64,000 nt of DNA, from assembly GCF_018499575.1 (NCBI RefSeq), contig NZ_JAHDAP010000002.1, forward strand, positions 1 to 64,000, in the 5' to 3' direction. The position numbers were made by a program, and so were the translations under genes. The notes under the pieces were generated by a model, which saw only the letters and a program-made list of their open reading frames with translations, was not told the DNA's origin and ran no database searches. This DNA is from Streptococcus infantis (GTDB lineage Bacteria > Bacillota > Bacilli > Lactobacillales > Streptococcaceae). Shown piece by piece: positions 42,655 through 52,579 of this stretch; position 1 is the stretch's first letter, and each line of letters begins with the position of its first letter.

Positions 42655-43818
42655 ATGCTAGATTATACAAAAGAAGATTTGCTTGAGTTGGGAGCAGAGA
42701 TCACCACACGCGAAATTTACCAACAACCAGATGTTTGGAAGGAAGCTTTTGAATCATACCAAGCACGCCGTGATGAAATTTCAGCCTTTTTGCAAGGAAT
42801 TGCAGATAAACATGACTATATCAAGGTTATCCTGACTGGTGCTGGAACTTCAGCTTATGTAGGTGATACCTTGGTTCCATACTTCAAGGAAGTCTATGAC
42901 GAACGTAAATGGAATTTCAATGCTATTGCGACAACAGATATCGTTGCCAACCCACAAACCTATTTGAAAAAAGATGTGGCAACTGTTTTGGTATCATTTG
43001 CACGTAGCGGGAACTCACCTGAGAGTGTGGCAACAGTTGACTTGGCTAAGGCTTTAGTTGACGATCTTTATCAAGTAACGATCACTTGTGCGGCTGAAGG
43101 GAAATTAGCACTTCAAGCCCACGGTGATGATCGCAACCTCTTGCTCTTGCAACCGGCAGCTTCTAACGATGCTGGCTTTGCAATGACATCGAGTTTTACT
43201 TCAATGATGTTGACAGCACTTTTGGTCTTTGATCCAACTGAATTTGCTGTTAAAGCAGAACGTTTTGAAGTGCTTTCTAGTCTTGCTCGTAAAGTTCTTG
43301 ACAATGTGGCAGATGTGAAAGAATTGGTTGACCTAGACTTTAATCGAGTAATTTACTTAGGTGCTGGTCCATTCTTCGGACTTGCTCATGAAGCACAACT
43401 GAAAATTTTGGAATTGACTGCTGGTCAAGTTGCGACTATGTATGAAAGCCCTGTCGGCTTCCGTCACGGTCCAAAATCTCTTATCAATGAAGATACTGTA
43501 GTTTTAGTATTTGGTACTACAACAGACTATACTCGTAAGTATGACTTAGACTTAGTTCGTGAAGTTGCAGGAGACCAAATCGCTCGTCGCGTTGTTCTCT
43601 TGAGTGATCAAGTCTTTGGACTTGAAAATGTTAAGGAAGTAGCACTTGGCTGTGGCGGAGTTTTGAATGATGTTTACCGTGTGTTCCCTTATATTGTTTA
43701 TGGTCAATTATTTGCTCTCTTGACTTCGCTTAAGGTTGGAAATAGACCAGATACACCATCACCTACAGGTACAGTAAACCGCGTCGTTCAAGGTGTTATT
43801 ATTCACGAATTCAAATAA
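42655..43818 (+). CDS. agaS: AgaS-type sugar isomerase (SIS domains)
   Basis: This 387-aa protein has two SIS domains (GAGTSAYVGDTLVPYF near residue 62 and YLGAGPFFGLAHEAQLKILE near 235), as in AgaS, a deaminase/isomerase for galactosamine 6-phosphate or related aldose/ketose phosphates. VSFARSGNSPESVATVDLA near 115 binds the phosphate. It should process the sugar phosphate delivered by the PTS. The start at 42655 follows TAGAGGT. It resembles GlmS isomerase domains but has no glutaminase part. Confidence 0.9.
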   Translation: MLDYTKEDLLELGAEITTREIYQQPDVWKEAFESYQARRDEISAFLQGIADKHDYIKVILTGAGTSAYVGDTLVPYFKEVYDERKWNFNAIATTDIVANPQTYLKKDVATVLVSFARSGNSPESVATVDLAKALVDDLYQVTITCAAEGKLALQAHGDDRNLLLLQPAASNDAGFAMTSSFTSMMLTALLVFDPTEFAVKAERFEVLSSLARKVLDNVADVKELVDLDFNRVIYLGAGPFFGLAHEAQLKILELTAGQVATMYESPVGFRHGPKSLINEDTVVLVFGTTTDYTRKYDLDLVREVAGDQIARRVVLLSDQVFGLENVKEVALGCGGVLNDVYRVFPYIVYGQLFALLTSLKVGNRPDTPSPTGTVNRVVQGVIIHEFK

Positions 43819-43831
43819 TAAGGAGAAAAGG

Positions 43832-44869
43832 ATGAAAGCATACACAGAACGTGTATTTGGGAAAGTTGATGACAAGGATGTTGTCGCTTATCGCTTTGAA
43901 ACAGAAGCAGGCTACCAACTAGAAGTCATGACCTATGGTGCAACGATTCTACGCTATGTAACTCCTGATAAGGCTGGTAATTTTGCCAATGTTATCCTAG
44001 GATTTGATGATTTTGACAGCTATGTGGGAAATAGCCCTAAACATGGAGCGAGTGTAGGTCCAGTTGCAGGTCGTATCGCAGGTGCGACATTCGAATTGAA
44101 TGGGAAAACCTATGAACTCGAAGTCAACAACGCTAGCAACTGTAACCACAGCGGTTCGACAGGTTGGGATTCTAGTTTGTTTGAATTGGTTGAAGTCAGC
44201 GACCATGGTTTGACTCTTTACACAGAAAGAACAGACGGTACAGGAGGTTTCCCTGGAAATCTTAAAATCTGGATCAGCTACCACTTGGAAGAAAATGGTG
44301 CTTACGAAGTTAGTTACAAGGTGACGACGGACCAGGATACCTTGGTCAATCCGACCAACCATAGCTACTTTAACCTGTCTGGGGATTTCACTCAGACGGT
44401 TGATCGCCATGTTTTCCAACTGAATACAGAAGGTATTTACCCAATCGCTCCTGACGGTGTGCCAGCTAAAACTCCAGATGCTAATCGTGACGTGGTTAAG
44501 CATATCTACAATGGTGCCTTGTTGAAAGATATCTTTGCAGACGAAGATGAGCAGATTCAACTCGTATCTGGATTGGACCATCCATTTGCTCTTCCTGCAG
44601 GACATGATAATGCTGGTTTCCTCTATGACCAAGGGTCAGGTCGTTTCCTGCTCTTCAAGACAGAATCTCCTTGCTTTGTAGTCTACACAGCTAACTTTGT
44701 GGATGAGAGTGTCATTATCGCTGGTCAACCAATGATTCAACATAATGGGATTGCTCTTGAGGCGCAAGCTTTACCAGATGCTATTCATAGTGATTTTAAA
44801 GATCAAGTTATCCTCAAAGCAGGTGAAACTTTCACAAGCAAAACTCGTTACGAAATCGTTGTTAAATAA
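43832..44869 (+). CDS. galM: Aldose 1-epimerase
   Basis: This 345-aa enzyme converts beta- and alpha-anomers of galactose or glucose, so that galactose cleaved or imported can be used. NPTNHSYFNLSG near residue 180 holds the catalytic His and GIALEAQALPDA near 305 the catalytic Glu. AAGGAGAAAAGG precedes the ATG at 43832. An earlier in-frame start at 43793 lies within agaS. It is the end of the glycan cluster. Confidence 0.93.
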   Translation: MKAYTERVFGKVDDKDVVAYRFETEAGYQLEVMTYGATILRYVTPDKAGNFANVILGFDDFDSYVGNSPKHGASVGPVAGRIAGATFELNGKTYELEVNNASNCNHSGSTGWDSSLFELVEVSDHGLTLYTERTDGTGGFPGNLKIWISYHLEENGAYEVSYKVTTDQDTLVNPTNHSYFNLSGDFTQTVDRHVFQLNTEGIYPIAPDGVPAKTPDANRDVVKHIYNGALLKDIFADEDEQIQLVSGLDHPFALPAGHDNAGFLYDQGSGRFLLFKTESPCFVVYTANFVDESVIIAGQPMIQHNGIALEAQALPDAIHSDFKDQVILKAGETFTSKTRYEIVVK

Positions 44870-44870
44870 T

Positions 44871-44909
44871 AAAAATTCTCTGAAGTCATAGGATTTCAGA
44901 GAATTTTTT
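44871..44909. terminator. Bidirectional terminator between galM and rnjA
   Basis: AAAAATTCTCTGAA (44871-44884) pairs with TTCAGAGAATTTTT (44895-44908), loop of ten. It serves both convergent genes. Confidence 0.93.
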
Positions 44910-44910
44910 A

Positions 44911-46590
44911 TTATTCTTCATCTGGCGTGAGAATCATCGGAATGATGATTGGTTCACGTTCAGTATTTTCGTAAAGGAATGGTCGAATGGCGTTTACGAT
45001 AGCACCGTTGACTGATTGGACGCTAGCATCCTTGTTTTTTAAAGCGATACGAATAGCATTGAAAAGGATGCGTTGACTTTGACGGATCAAGTCGCCAGAT
45101 TCACGCATGTAGACGAAACCACGACTAAGGATATCTGGTCCAGAAATAATCATCTGAGACTCAAAGTCTACCGTTGCGACAGCAAGTACAACACCATCTT
45201 CGGATAGGTCTCTGCGATCTTTTAGAACTGCTGCACCGATTTCGCCGATACGATTTCCATCGACGTAGATATCTTGAGCATTGAAATGACCAGCGATACG
45301 AGCAGAATTTGCGGTAAGGGCAAGTACATCACCATTGCTCATGATAAAGATATTGTCCTTCTCAACTCCAGTATCTACGGCAAGTCCGGCGTGGACTTTT
45401 TGCATGCGATATTCACCGTGGACAGGCATGAAGTACTTTGGTTTGATGAGGCGGAGCATGAGTTTTTGTTCTTGCTGACCACCGTGTCCAGATGTATGGA
45501 TGTTGTTAATCTTACCATGGATGACTTCAACACCAGCTTCAGAAATGATATTAATCAATTTGTTGACGCTAGTGGTGTTTCCTGGAATTGGGCTAGATGA
45601 GAAGATAACCGTATCACCAGGTTGGAGTTGCACCTGACGGTGGGTTCCGTTGGCGATACGTGAGAGAGCCGCCATAGGTTCACCCTGACTACCCGTACAG
45701 AGGATAAGAATCTCACCCGCAGGGTAATCTTTGATTTCATTTGGTTCGATGAAGGTTCCCTTTGGCGCTTTGATGTAGCCAAGCTCGATTCCGTTGACAA
45801 TGGCCTTTTCCATAGAGCGACCAAAGACAGCAATCTTACGACCTGTTTTAACAGCAGCATCAGTTGCTTGCTGGAGACGGAAGATATTTGAGGCAAAGGA
45901 TGCAAAGATGATACGTCCTTCGATACCTTGGATAATCTTCATGATAGACTGGCCGACAACCTTCTCAGAGTTTGTAAAGGTTGGCACTTCAGCATTTGTC
46001 GAGTCAGAGAGTAAGCAAAGCACTCCGTCTTCACCTAGGGCTGCCATACGGTGCAAGTCTGCAGGTTCACCAACTGGTGTAAAGTCAAACTTGAAGTCAC
46101 CCGTACAGACGATTTTCCCTTGAGGTGTATGGATGACGATACCCAAAGGTTCTGGGATAGAGTGAGTAGTTCTAAAGAAAGTTGCTTTAAGATTTTTAAA
46201 GGTCAACTCAGTGTTGTGGTTGATTTCGTGAAGTGTAGCATTGCGCAAAAGTCCATGCTCTTCGAGTTTTCCACGGATCAAAGCAAGGGCTAGTGGACCT
46301 GCATAGATAGGGATATTTGCTTGCTTGAGCAAGAACGGAATCCCACCGATATGGTCCTCGTGTCCGTGTGTGATCAAGAGTGCTTTGACACGGTCAATAT
46401 TTTCTACAATATAAGAGTAATCAGGGATAACGTAGTCGATACCAAGAAGGTCATCCTCAGGGAATTTAATCCCTGCATCAACGATGATGATTTCGTCTTG
46501 GTATTCGATTCCGTATGTATTTTTACCGATTTCTCCTAGACCACCAATGGCAAAAACGCCCACTTCTTCTGGTTTAAGAGTATAGGCCAT
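44911..46590 (-). CDS. rnjA: Ribonuclease J1
   Basis: RNase J1 is a 5'-to-3' exonuclease and endonuclease central to mRNA decay in Firmicutes. It is 559 aa. The metallo-beta-lactamase motif is [12 protein letters not shown] near residue 75; the beta-CASP domain ([11 protein letters not shown] near 230, then CTGSQGEP near 310) and the VHGEYRM region follow, with a C-terminal domain. The start lies one base after the rpoY stop, and its ribosome site is inside rpoY, so the two are coupled. Confidence 0.95.
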   Translation of the reverse strand: MAYTLKPEEVGVFAIGGLGEIGKNTYGIEYQDEIIIVDAGIKFPEDDLLGIDYVIPDYSYIVENIDRVKALLITHGHEDHIGGIPFLLKQANIPIYAGPLALALIRGKLEEHGLLRNATLHEINHNTELTFKNLKATFFRTTHSIPEPLGIVIHTPQGKIVCTGDFKFDFTPVGEPADLHRMAALGEDGVLCLLSDSTNAEVPTFTNSEKVVGQSIMKIIQGIEGRIIFASFASNIFRLQQATDAAVKTGRKIAVFGRSMEKAIVNGIELGYIKAPKGTFIEPNEIKDYPAGEILILCTGSQGEPMAALSRIANGTHRQVQLQPGDTVIFSSSPIPGNTTSVNKLINIISEAGVEVIHGKINNIHTSGHGGQQEQKLMLRLIKPKYFMPVHGEYRMQKVHAGLAVDTGVEKDNIFIMSNGDVLALTANSARIAGHFNAQDIYVDGNRIGEIGAAVLKDRRDLSEDGVVLAVATVDFESQMIISGPDILSRGFVYMRESGDLIRQSQRILFNAIRIALKNKDASVQSVNGAIVNAIRPFLYENTEREPIIIPMILTPDEE

Positions 46591-46591
46591 A

Positions 46592-46825
46592 TTAGAACTC
46601 CGTAACTTCGAATGCGCCAGTTTCTTTTTCGTAGTCTAGCAATTTGTCTGACAAGAGCTCGATATATTCAACGTTGAATTCTGGACGGTTTTTTTCAACA
46701 AGTTCACGGGCAATGATACGTCCCTCAAGTTCTGAGTTAGCATCAATGTCTAGGTAAAGTGAGCGTGTTGTTTCACGACGTGGGCTACGGTCTTTTGTTT
46801 CTTGATAAAAAACTTTGTAAATCAT
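46592..46825 (-). CDS. rpoY: RNA polymerase epsilon subunit
   Basis: This 77-aa protein (former DUF1447) begins [18 protein letters not shown], the family start. Epsilon is a small auxiliary subunit of RNA polymerase in Firmicutes, usually encoded directly before rnjA as here. AAGGAAA precedes the ATG at 46825. The frame to 46861 has no site. A minus-strand TGTTATAAT at 46947-46939 is its likely -10 box. Confidence 0.92.
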   Translation of the reverse strand: MIYKVFYQETKDRSPRRETTRSLYLDIDANSELEGRIIARELVEKNRPEFNVEYIELLSDKLLDYEKETGAFEVTEF

Positions 46826-47097
46826 GTGTTTCCTTTCTGTTTTCAGGTCAGCTGTATTCAAAAAATTACCAGCTTGAAGCTGTTTGTTTCTATTTCATTT
46901 TCTGCCTGTATTGACCTTGATTCGTTACAATTATCTCAATTATAACATAAAAAGGGGAATTAGTAAAAGCAGGAAACATGAAAGTAAGGAGCTTGAAATG
47001 CGTTTCATTTTACCTTGTATAAGTATTTGAAGACATAAGATGCAAGTGCTATAATAAAGTTAGGAAAGAGGTTTTTCCTTATGAAGGAGGGCAGGAT

Positions 47098-47304
47098 ATG
47101 TTTCAACTAGCTATTGTCATTCGTCTTATGGCCTTTGCGATATTTGTTGCCTGTGTTTACGGTGGAAATGTTTTGTATACTCGATTAGAGTATCGGAAAG
47201 CAAAATTCCTTTGGAAGCTTGCTTTTGTGACGCTCTATTCAATTTTTCTCCTCCTTGTCACCTATGTTGTCTGGCTCGTTTTCTACTTTGGTTTAAATGC
47301 CTAA
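47098..47304 (+). CDS. Small membrane protein, 68 aa
   Basis: I do not know a function. Two hydrophobic segments (about 5-25 and 42-65) around a basic loop (TRLEYRKAKFLWK) predict a hairpin membrane protein with the loop in the cytoplasm. AAGGAGGGCAGG precedes the ATG, and TGCTATAAT (about 47047-47055) is a good extended -10 box. The gene is therefore probably expressed. It stands alone between the rpoY promoter and tsaB. Confidence 0.72.
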   Translation: MFQLAIVIRLMAFAIFVACVYGGNVLYTRLEYRKAKFLWKLAFVTLYSIFLLLVTYVVWLVFYFGLNA

Positions 47305-47388
47305 AGTCAATTATTCATCTAAATATACAGAAAGTCCACCTCGTCTTGATAGAAGGGACGGATTTTTCTATTTTCAGGTGATATCCTT

Positions 47389-47523
47389 ATGTTTACGATG
47401 ATCTCTCGTATCGAATATCGAGTTAAGGCATATATGACTTATTTACACTTCTTTTTGTCTAAGTGGCAGGCCCTTTTGTTTCAAGACAAAGAAAATTCCC
47501 ATGTGTCGGCTTTTGTAGTATAA
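47389..47523 (+). CDS. Possible 44-aa reading frame before tsaB
   Basis: ATG 47389 opens a frame of 44 codons: MFTMISRIEYRVKAYMTYL, then a Trp- and Phe-rich segment, ending SAFVV. AGGTGAT stands about 8 bases before. It ends within TAGTATAATAG, the probable -10 box of tsaB. It has no homologue that I recognise and may be chance. The rest of 47305-47554 holds no other gene. Confidence 0.3.
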   Translation: MFTMISRIEYRVKAYMTYLHFFLSKWQALLFQDKENSHVSAFVV

Positions 47524-47554
47524 TAGTAAACAGACAAAAAGATAGGAAAGTGTT

Positions 47555-48238
47555 ATGAAAGTATTAGCTTTTGATACGTCCAGCAAGGCTCTGTCTTTAG
47601 CCATTTTAGAGGACAAGCAGCTTCTTGCTGAGACCATGATCAATATCAAGAAAAATCACAGCATTACTCTGATGCCTGCTATCGATTTTTTGATGGCCAG
47701 TCTAGATTTGACGCCCAAAGATTTGGATCGAATCGTCGTAGCAGAGGGGCCGGGTAGCTATACAGGTTTGCGAATCGCGGTAGCGACTGCCAAGACCTTG
47801 GCACATACCCTGAACATTGAGTTAGTGGGGATGTCTAGCCTTTTAGCCCTGGTACCGAATCAACAGGAAGGTTTGGTGGTTCCTTTGATGGATGCACGCC
47901 GTAATAATGTTTATGCAGGATTTTATGAAAATGCTCAACCTGTCTTTCCAGAAGCTCACTTGTCCTTTGCTGAAGTCCTAGAACAAGTCAAGGATGCTGA
48001 TCAGGTGACCTTTGTCGGAGAAGTTGGAGCCTTTGTGGAACAAATTGAAGAACAGTTGCCACAAGCCAACTACCAAGAAACCTTGCCAAATGCAGCTAAT
48101 TTAGCTCTTTGGGCCTGGGACAAGGAGGCAGACTCTTTACATGACTTTGTACCTAACTACCTCAAACGTGTCGAAGCAGAGGAAAACTGGCTCAAGAATC
48201 ACACCGAGTCTGGTGAGTCTTACATTAAACGTCTATGA
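47555..48238 (+). CDS. tsaB: t6A biosynthesis protein TsaB
   Basis: TsaB is the scaffold partner of TsaD in making threonylcarbamoyl-adenosine at position 37 of ANN-reading tRNAs. It is 227 aa. The ASKHA-type start LAFDTSSKALSLAIL and VAEGPGSYTGLRI near 67 are diagnostic. Its promoter has TATAAT near 47519. It overlaps rimI by four bases. Confidence 0.93.
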   Translation: MKVLAFDTSSKALSLAILEDKQLLAETMINIKKNHSITLMPAIDFLMASLDLTPKDLDRIVVAEGPGSYTGLRIAVATAKTLAHTLNIELVGMSSLLALVPNQQEGLVVPLMDARRNNVYAGFYENAQPVFPEAHLSFAEVLEQVKDADQVTFVGEVGAFVEQIEEQLPQANYQETLPNAANLALWAWDKEADSLHDFVPNYLKRVEAEENWLKNHTESGESYIKRL

Positions 48239-48672
48239 TCGAGATTAAACAAATTCAACAGCAGCCTGATATGGCACAAGCTATTTACGAAGTGATGACG
48301 GATGTTTATCCCGTCAGTCCTTGGACGTTGGAACAAATCCAAGCAGACTTGTCTCAAGACCAGACTTGGTATGCTCTAGCTAATGATGGGGAAGAAGTGA
48401 TAGGTTTTCTAGCAATTCAGGAGAATCTTTTTGAAGCAGAAGTCCTGCAAATTGCTGTCAAAAAAGCCTATCAAGGTCAGGGGATAGCCTCAGCCTTGTT
48501 TGCAACATTGCCGACAGACAAGGAAATTTTCCTCGAAGTTAGAAAGTCCAACCACCGAGCGCAAGCATTTTACAAGAAAGAAAAAATGGCGGTCATCGCT
48601 GAGAGAACGGTCTACTACCATAATCCAGTTGAGGATGCCATTATCATGAAGAGAGAAATAGATGAAGGATAG
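48235..48672 (+). CDS. rimI: Ribosomal-protein-alanine acetyltransferase RimI-like
   Basis: This is a 145-aa GNAT acetyltransferase. [21 protein letters not shown] near residue 70 holds the acetyl-CoA loop QGQGIA, followed by [17 protein letters not shown]. RimI acetylates the N-terminus of ribosomal protein S18. In Firmicutes it is regularly encoded between tsaB and tsaD, as here. It overlaps both. Confidence 0.9.
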   Translation: MIEIKQIQQQPDMAQAIYEVMTDVYPVSPWTLEQIQADLSQDQTWYALANDGEEVIGFLAIQENLFEAEVLQIAVKKAYQGQGIASALFATLPTDKEIFLEVRKSNHRAQAFYKKEKMAVIAERTVYYHNPVEDAIIMKREIDEG

Positions 48673-49672
48673 ATATATTTTAGCATTTGAGACATCCTGT
48701 GATGAGACCAGTGTCGCCGTCCTGAAAAACGACGACCAGCTCTTGTCCAATGTCATTGCTAGCCAAATTGAGAGTCACAAACGCTTTGGTGGCGTAGTGC
48801 CAGAAGTAGCTAGCCGTCACCATGTCGAAGTCATTACAGCCTGTATCGAGGAGGCGCTGGCAGAAGCAGGAATTACTGAAAACGATGTGACAGCTGTTGC
48901 GGTTACCTACGGACCAGGCTTGGTCGGAGCCTTACTTGTTGGTTTGTCAGCTGCCAAGGCCTTTGCTTGGGCACATGGCCTTCCTTTGATTCCTGTGAAT
49001 CACATGGCTGGTCATCTCATGGCAGCTCAAAGTGTCGAACCTTTGGAGTTCCCCTTGCTAGCCCTCTTGGTTAGCGGCGGACACACAGAGTTGGTCTATG
49101 TGTCTGAGGCTGGTGATTATAAGATTGTTGGCGAAACACGTGATGATGCAGTTGGTGAGGCTTATGATAAGGTCGGCCGTGTCATGGGCTTGACCTATCC
49201 AGCAGGTCGTGAGATTGATGAGCTAGCTCATAAAGGTCAGGATGTGTATGATTTCCCTCGTGCCATGATTAAAGAAGATAATCTGGAGTTTTCATTCTCA
49301 GGTTTGAAGTCTGCCTTTATCAATCTCCACCACAATGCCGAGCAAAAGGGAGAAAGCTTGTCCAAGGAAGACCTATCTGCCTCTTTCCAAGCAGCAGTTA
49401 TGGATATTCTCATGGCAAAAACCAAGAGGGCCTTGGAGAAATACCCTGTTAAAACCCTAGTCGTGGCTGGTGGTGTGGCAGCTAACAAAGGACTTAGAGA
49501 ACGCCTAGCAGCTGAAATCACTGACGTCAAGGTGATCATTCCTCCTCTGCGACTTTGCGGAGACAATGCGGGTATGATTGCCTATGCCAGTGTCAGCGAG
49601 TGGAATAAAGAAAACTTTGCAGGCATGGACCTAAATGCCAAACCAAGTCTCGCCTTTGATACTATGGAGTAA
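48662..49672 (+). CDS. tsaD: t6A threonylcarbamoyltransferase TsaD
   Basis: TsaD (formerly Gcp, once misnamed glycoprotease) transfers the threonylcarbamoyl group to A37. It is 336 aa. [16 protein letters not shown] is the ATP-site start; [11 protein letters not shown] near 112 holds the metal-binding histidines; [12 protein letters not shown] follows near 135. It overlaps rimI by 11 bases. It is essential in most bacteria. Confidence 0.95.
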   Translation: MKDRYILAFETSCDETSVAVLKNDDQLLSNVIASQIESHKRFGGVVPEVASRHHVEVITACIEEALAEAGITENDVTAVAVTYGPGLVGALLVGLSAAKAFAWAHGLPLIPVNHMAGHLMAAQSVEPLEFPLLALLVSGGHTELVYVSEAGDYKIVGETRDDAVGEAYDKVGRVMGLTYPAGREIDELAHKGQDVYDFPRAMIKEDNLEFSFSGLKSAFINLHHNAEQKGESLSKEDLSASFQAAVMDILMAKTKRALEKYPVKTLVVAGGVAANKGLRERLAAEITDVKVIIPPLRLCGDNAGMIAYASVSEWNKENFAGMDLNAKPSLAFDTME

Positions 49673-49698
49673 AGAGTTAGCTCAGTGTTAACTCTTTT
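49671..49698 (+). terminator. Terminator of tsaB-rimI-tsaD
   Basis: AAAGAGTTA (49671-49679), loop of nine, TAACTCTTT (49689-49697). The stem includes the tsaD stop region; a T follows. Confidence 0.8.
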
Positions 49699-49702
49699 AT
49701 CT

Positions 49703-49732
49703 TGGACAAATGCCGGAATCTTTTAGTATAGT
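49703..49732 (+). promoter_or_regulatory. Promoter of the lipoprotein gene, start codon at the transcription start
   Basis: TTGGAC (49703-49708) and TATAGT (49727-49732) are separated by 18 bases. The expected transcription start is seven bases on, at 49739, exactly where the ATG begins. No ribosome site is present. Confidence 0.6.
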
Positions 49733-49738
49733 AGAAAT

Positions 49739-50347
49739 ATGAAATTAAAAAAAACAATGAGTGTTGTGCTTGCTCTTGGAGCTTTATTGCTTTGTATGTC
49801 AGCTTGCCAGCATATTCCAAAGACACAATTGATTCTATTTGAGTCACTGTCATTCAATATGCCCCTCAAATCTCTTGAAAAAGTGTTTGGAGAAGCTGAT
49901 GAAGTGATAGAAGAAACGGAAACCGCCTATCGGGACACTTGGCATGCAAGGGATCCTTATTTCTATAAAACAGGCCGGCTTTTCTATCATTACGAAAATA
50001 TTGCATTGAATGGTTATACAGGTCGAGCAGATTTCACATTTTCAAAATCACATCGCTTGGAAGAAGTGACAGTTCATATTTCTGTAGCTTCAAAAATGGA
50101 GCAACAAGTAGCGCTCTACAATTTATCCCAGACTATAAAAAAAGAAATTGAAGCTCTTCCGACTTTCAAATCCGTAACTACCGAGACAGTAGGATTATAC
50201 GATGATGGCTATCGCTATAAAGTCAAATTGCAAGGCCAAAGGAGAGAGCTCTGGGTTGATGTCTACCCGATAGAAGATGAATATACTGAAAAAAATGAAG
50301 GCTATAAGTATAGAATTCGAATTGATCAATTTCTCATGTATCCATAA
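49739..50347 (+). CDS. Lipoprotein of unknown function, probably leaderless mRNA
   Basis: This 202-aa protein has a lipoprotein signal peptide, with the lipobox ending in Cys23 (LLLCMSAC). The mature part has a NMPLKSLEKVFGEAD segment like the SmpA/BamE-type fold in short lipoproteins, but I cannot assign a function. There is no SD sequence before the ATG and the -10 box is only seven bases away. A leaderless transcript is therefore likely. It stands alone between tsaD and azlC. Confidence 0.8.
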   Translation: MKLKKTMSVVLALGALLLCMSACQHIPKTQLILFESLSFNMPLKSLEKVFGEADEVIEETETAYRDTWHARDPYFYKTGRLFYHYENIALNGYTGRADFTFSKSHRLEEVTVHISVASKMEQQVALYNLSQTIKKEIEALPTFKSVTTETVGLYDDGYRYKVKLQGQRRELWVDVYPIEDEYTEKNEGYKYRIRIDQFLMYP

Positions 50348-50487
50348 TGAACCATACTGTTCAGGGGCTGATACTTGCCATTAGTTTCAAATTCCAGACT
50401 GTTTTCTCCTCTTTGAATGTGTTATAATGATTTTTGCTGTGACTGTCTGGAAAGTAGTTGATGAAGGAATGAATAGTGAGGAGGTTT

Positions 50488-51183
50488 ATGAAAGAAAAAG
50501 GATTTTGGGAGGGGGTACAGGCTGCCGTGCCGACCGCTTTAGGTTATGTCAGTATCGGCCTTGCTTGTGGGATTATCGGATCTCCCTATGTAACATCTGT
50601 TGAGATGGGCTTGATGAGTCTCTTTGTTTATGCAGGAAGTGCCCAGTTTGCCATGATAGCCTTGATAGCAGTTCATGCGCCTGTGGCAGCCATTGCCATG
50701 ACGGTCTTTTTGATCAACCTGCGTCTCTTTTTACTGAGCTTGCATGCGTCTACCTATTTTCGCCACACCGGTCTCTGGCACAATATCGGAATGTCCAGCC
50801 TTCTGACCGATGAGACCTATGGCGTTTTGATGGGAGAGTTAGTGCATACAAATCAGGTAAATCCTATGTGGATGCATGGGAATAATCTCAATAGCTATCT
50901 AGCTTGGTTTGTGGGGACAGTTGCGGGAACAGCTTTAGGAGGTCTCCTACCAAATCCTGAGATTTTTGGGCTCGACTTTGCCTTAGTTGGTATGTTTATC
51001 GGGATTTTTGCTTCTCAGTTTCAGATGATGCAAAGAAGAATTCCCTTGCGCAACCTCTTCATTATTTTAGGAGTTGTTGCCCTCTCTTTCTTTATACTTT
51101 TGACAGTGGTATCTCAATCGCTAGCTGTCCTATTTGCGACCTTGCTAGGTTGTACCATGGGGGTGGTCTTGGATGGTCAGTAA
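50488..51183 (+). CDS. azlC: AzlC family branched-chain amino acid exporter, large subunit
   Basis: This is a 231-aa membrane protein with about seven segments. AVPTALGYVSIGLACGIIG and FVYAGSAQFAMIAL are typical of AzlC/YgaZ. With AzlD it exports branched-chain amino acids. GTGAGGAGG precedes ATG 50488; the GTG at 50476 is less likely. The promoter is TGTTATAAT (50420-50428). It overlaps azlD by 11 bases. Confidence 0.92.
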   Translation: MKEKGFWEGVQAAVPTALGYVSIGLACGIIGSPYVTSVEMGLMSLFVYAGSAQFAMIALIAVHAPVAAIAMTVFLINLRLFLLSLHASTYFRHTGLWHNIGMSSLLTDETYGVLMGELVHTNQVNPMWMHGNNLNSYLAWFVGTVAGTALGGLLPNPEIFGLDFALVGMFIGIFASQFQMMQRRIPLRNLFIILGVVALSFFILLTVVSQSLAVLFATLLGCTMGVVLDGQ

Positions 51184-51496
51184 GTATATTTTATTAGCGA
51201 TTGTCTTTTCTGGCCTGGTGACTTGGATTCCAAGAATGATTCCGTTTATCCTAGCCAAGTACAAGGGTTTGCCGCCTATCGTAGAGCGCTTTTTGAAATT
51301 TCTCCCAGTTTCTATTATCTTTGCCTTGATTCTTTCAAGTGTGGTGACAGGAAAAGTTGGAAGCCTTCCACAGATAAAATGGTTAGACTTTCTAGCAGTC
51401 TTCCCAACAGCCTTTGTGGCCTTTCGTTACCGTAATCTGGTGGGGACAGTTCTCTTTGGAGTGGTTTTGATAGCAGTCCTACGTTTGGTCTTTTAA
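51173..51496 (+). CDS. azlD: AzlD family small subunit of the exporter
   Basis: This 107-aa protein has four short membrane segments. TWIPRMIPFILAKYKGLPPIVERFLKF is the AzlD signature (arginine and prolines in the first helix). It is the obligatory partner of AzlC and starts within its end. Confidence 0.92.
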   Translation: MVSKYILLAIVFSGLVTWIPRMIPFILAKYKGLPPIVERFLKFLPVSIIFALILSSVVTGKVGSLPQIKWLDFLAVFPTAFVAFRYRNLVGTVLFGVVLIAVLRLVF

Positions 51497-51571
51497 TTAG
51501 CCATAAAGAAAACCTATCACAAATATAGAAATCATATAATGGCGCAATCTCATTTTTTCTGTTAAGATTAG

Positions 51572-52441
<870 letters not shown>

Positions 52442-52445
52442 TTTA

Positions 52446-52478
52446 AAAATACCTCTGTTAGTGACAGGGGTATTTTTA
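52446..52478 (+). terminator. Terminator of the binding-protein gene
   Basis: AAAATACCTCTGT (52446-52458) pairs with ACAGGGGTATTTT (52464-52476), loop of five, then T. Confidence 0.92.
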
Positions 52479-52520
52479 TGTAAGCACATTCAAAAAAGCG
52501 ACTGGATTGTCTCATATTCT

Positions 52521-52550
52521 TTGACAAAGCCCGTCGGAATGGGTTATAAT
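52521..52550 (+). promoter_or_regulatory. Promoter of the CAP-domain surface protein
   Basis: TTGACA (52521-52526), 18 bases, TATAAT (52545-52550): both hexamers are consensus. Confidence 0.85.
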
Positions 52551-52579
52551 AATAAATAATACATTTAAAGGAGATTGTT

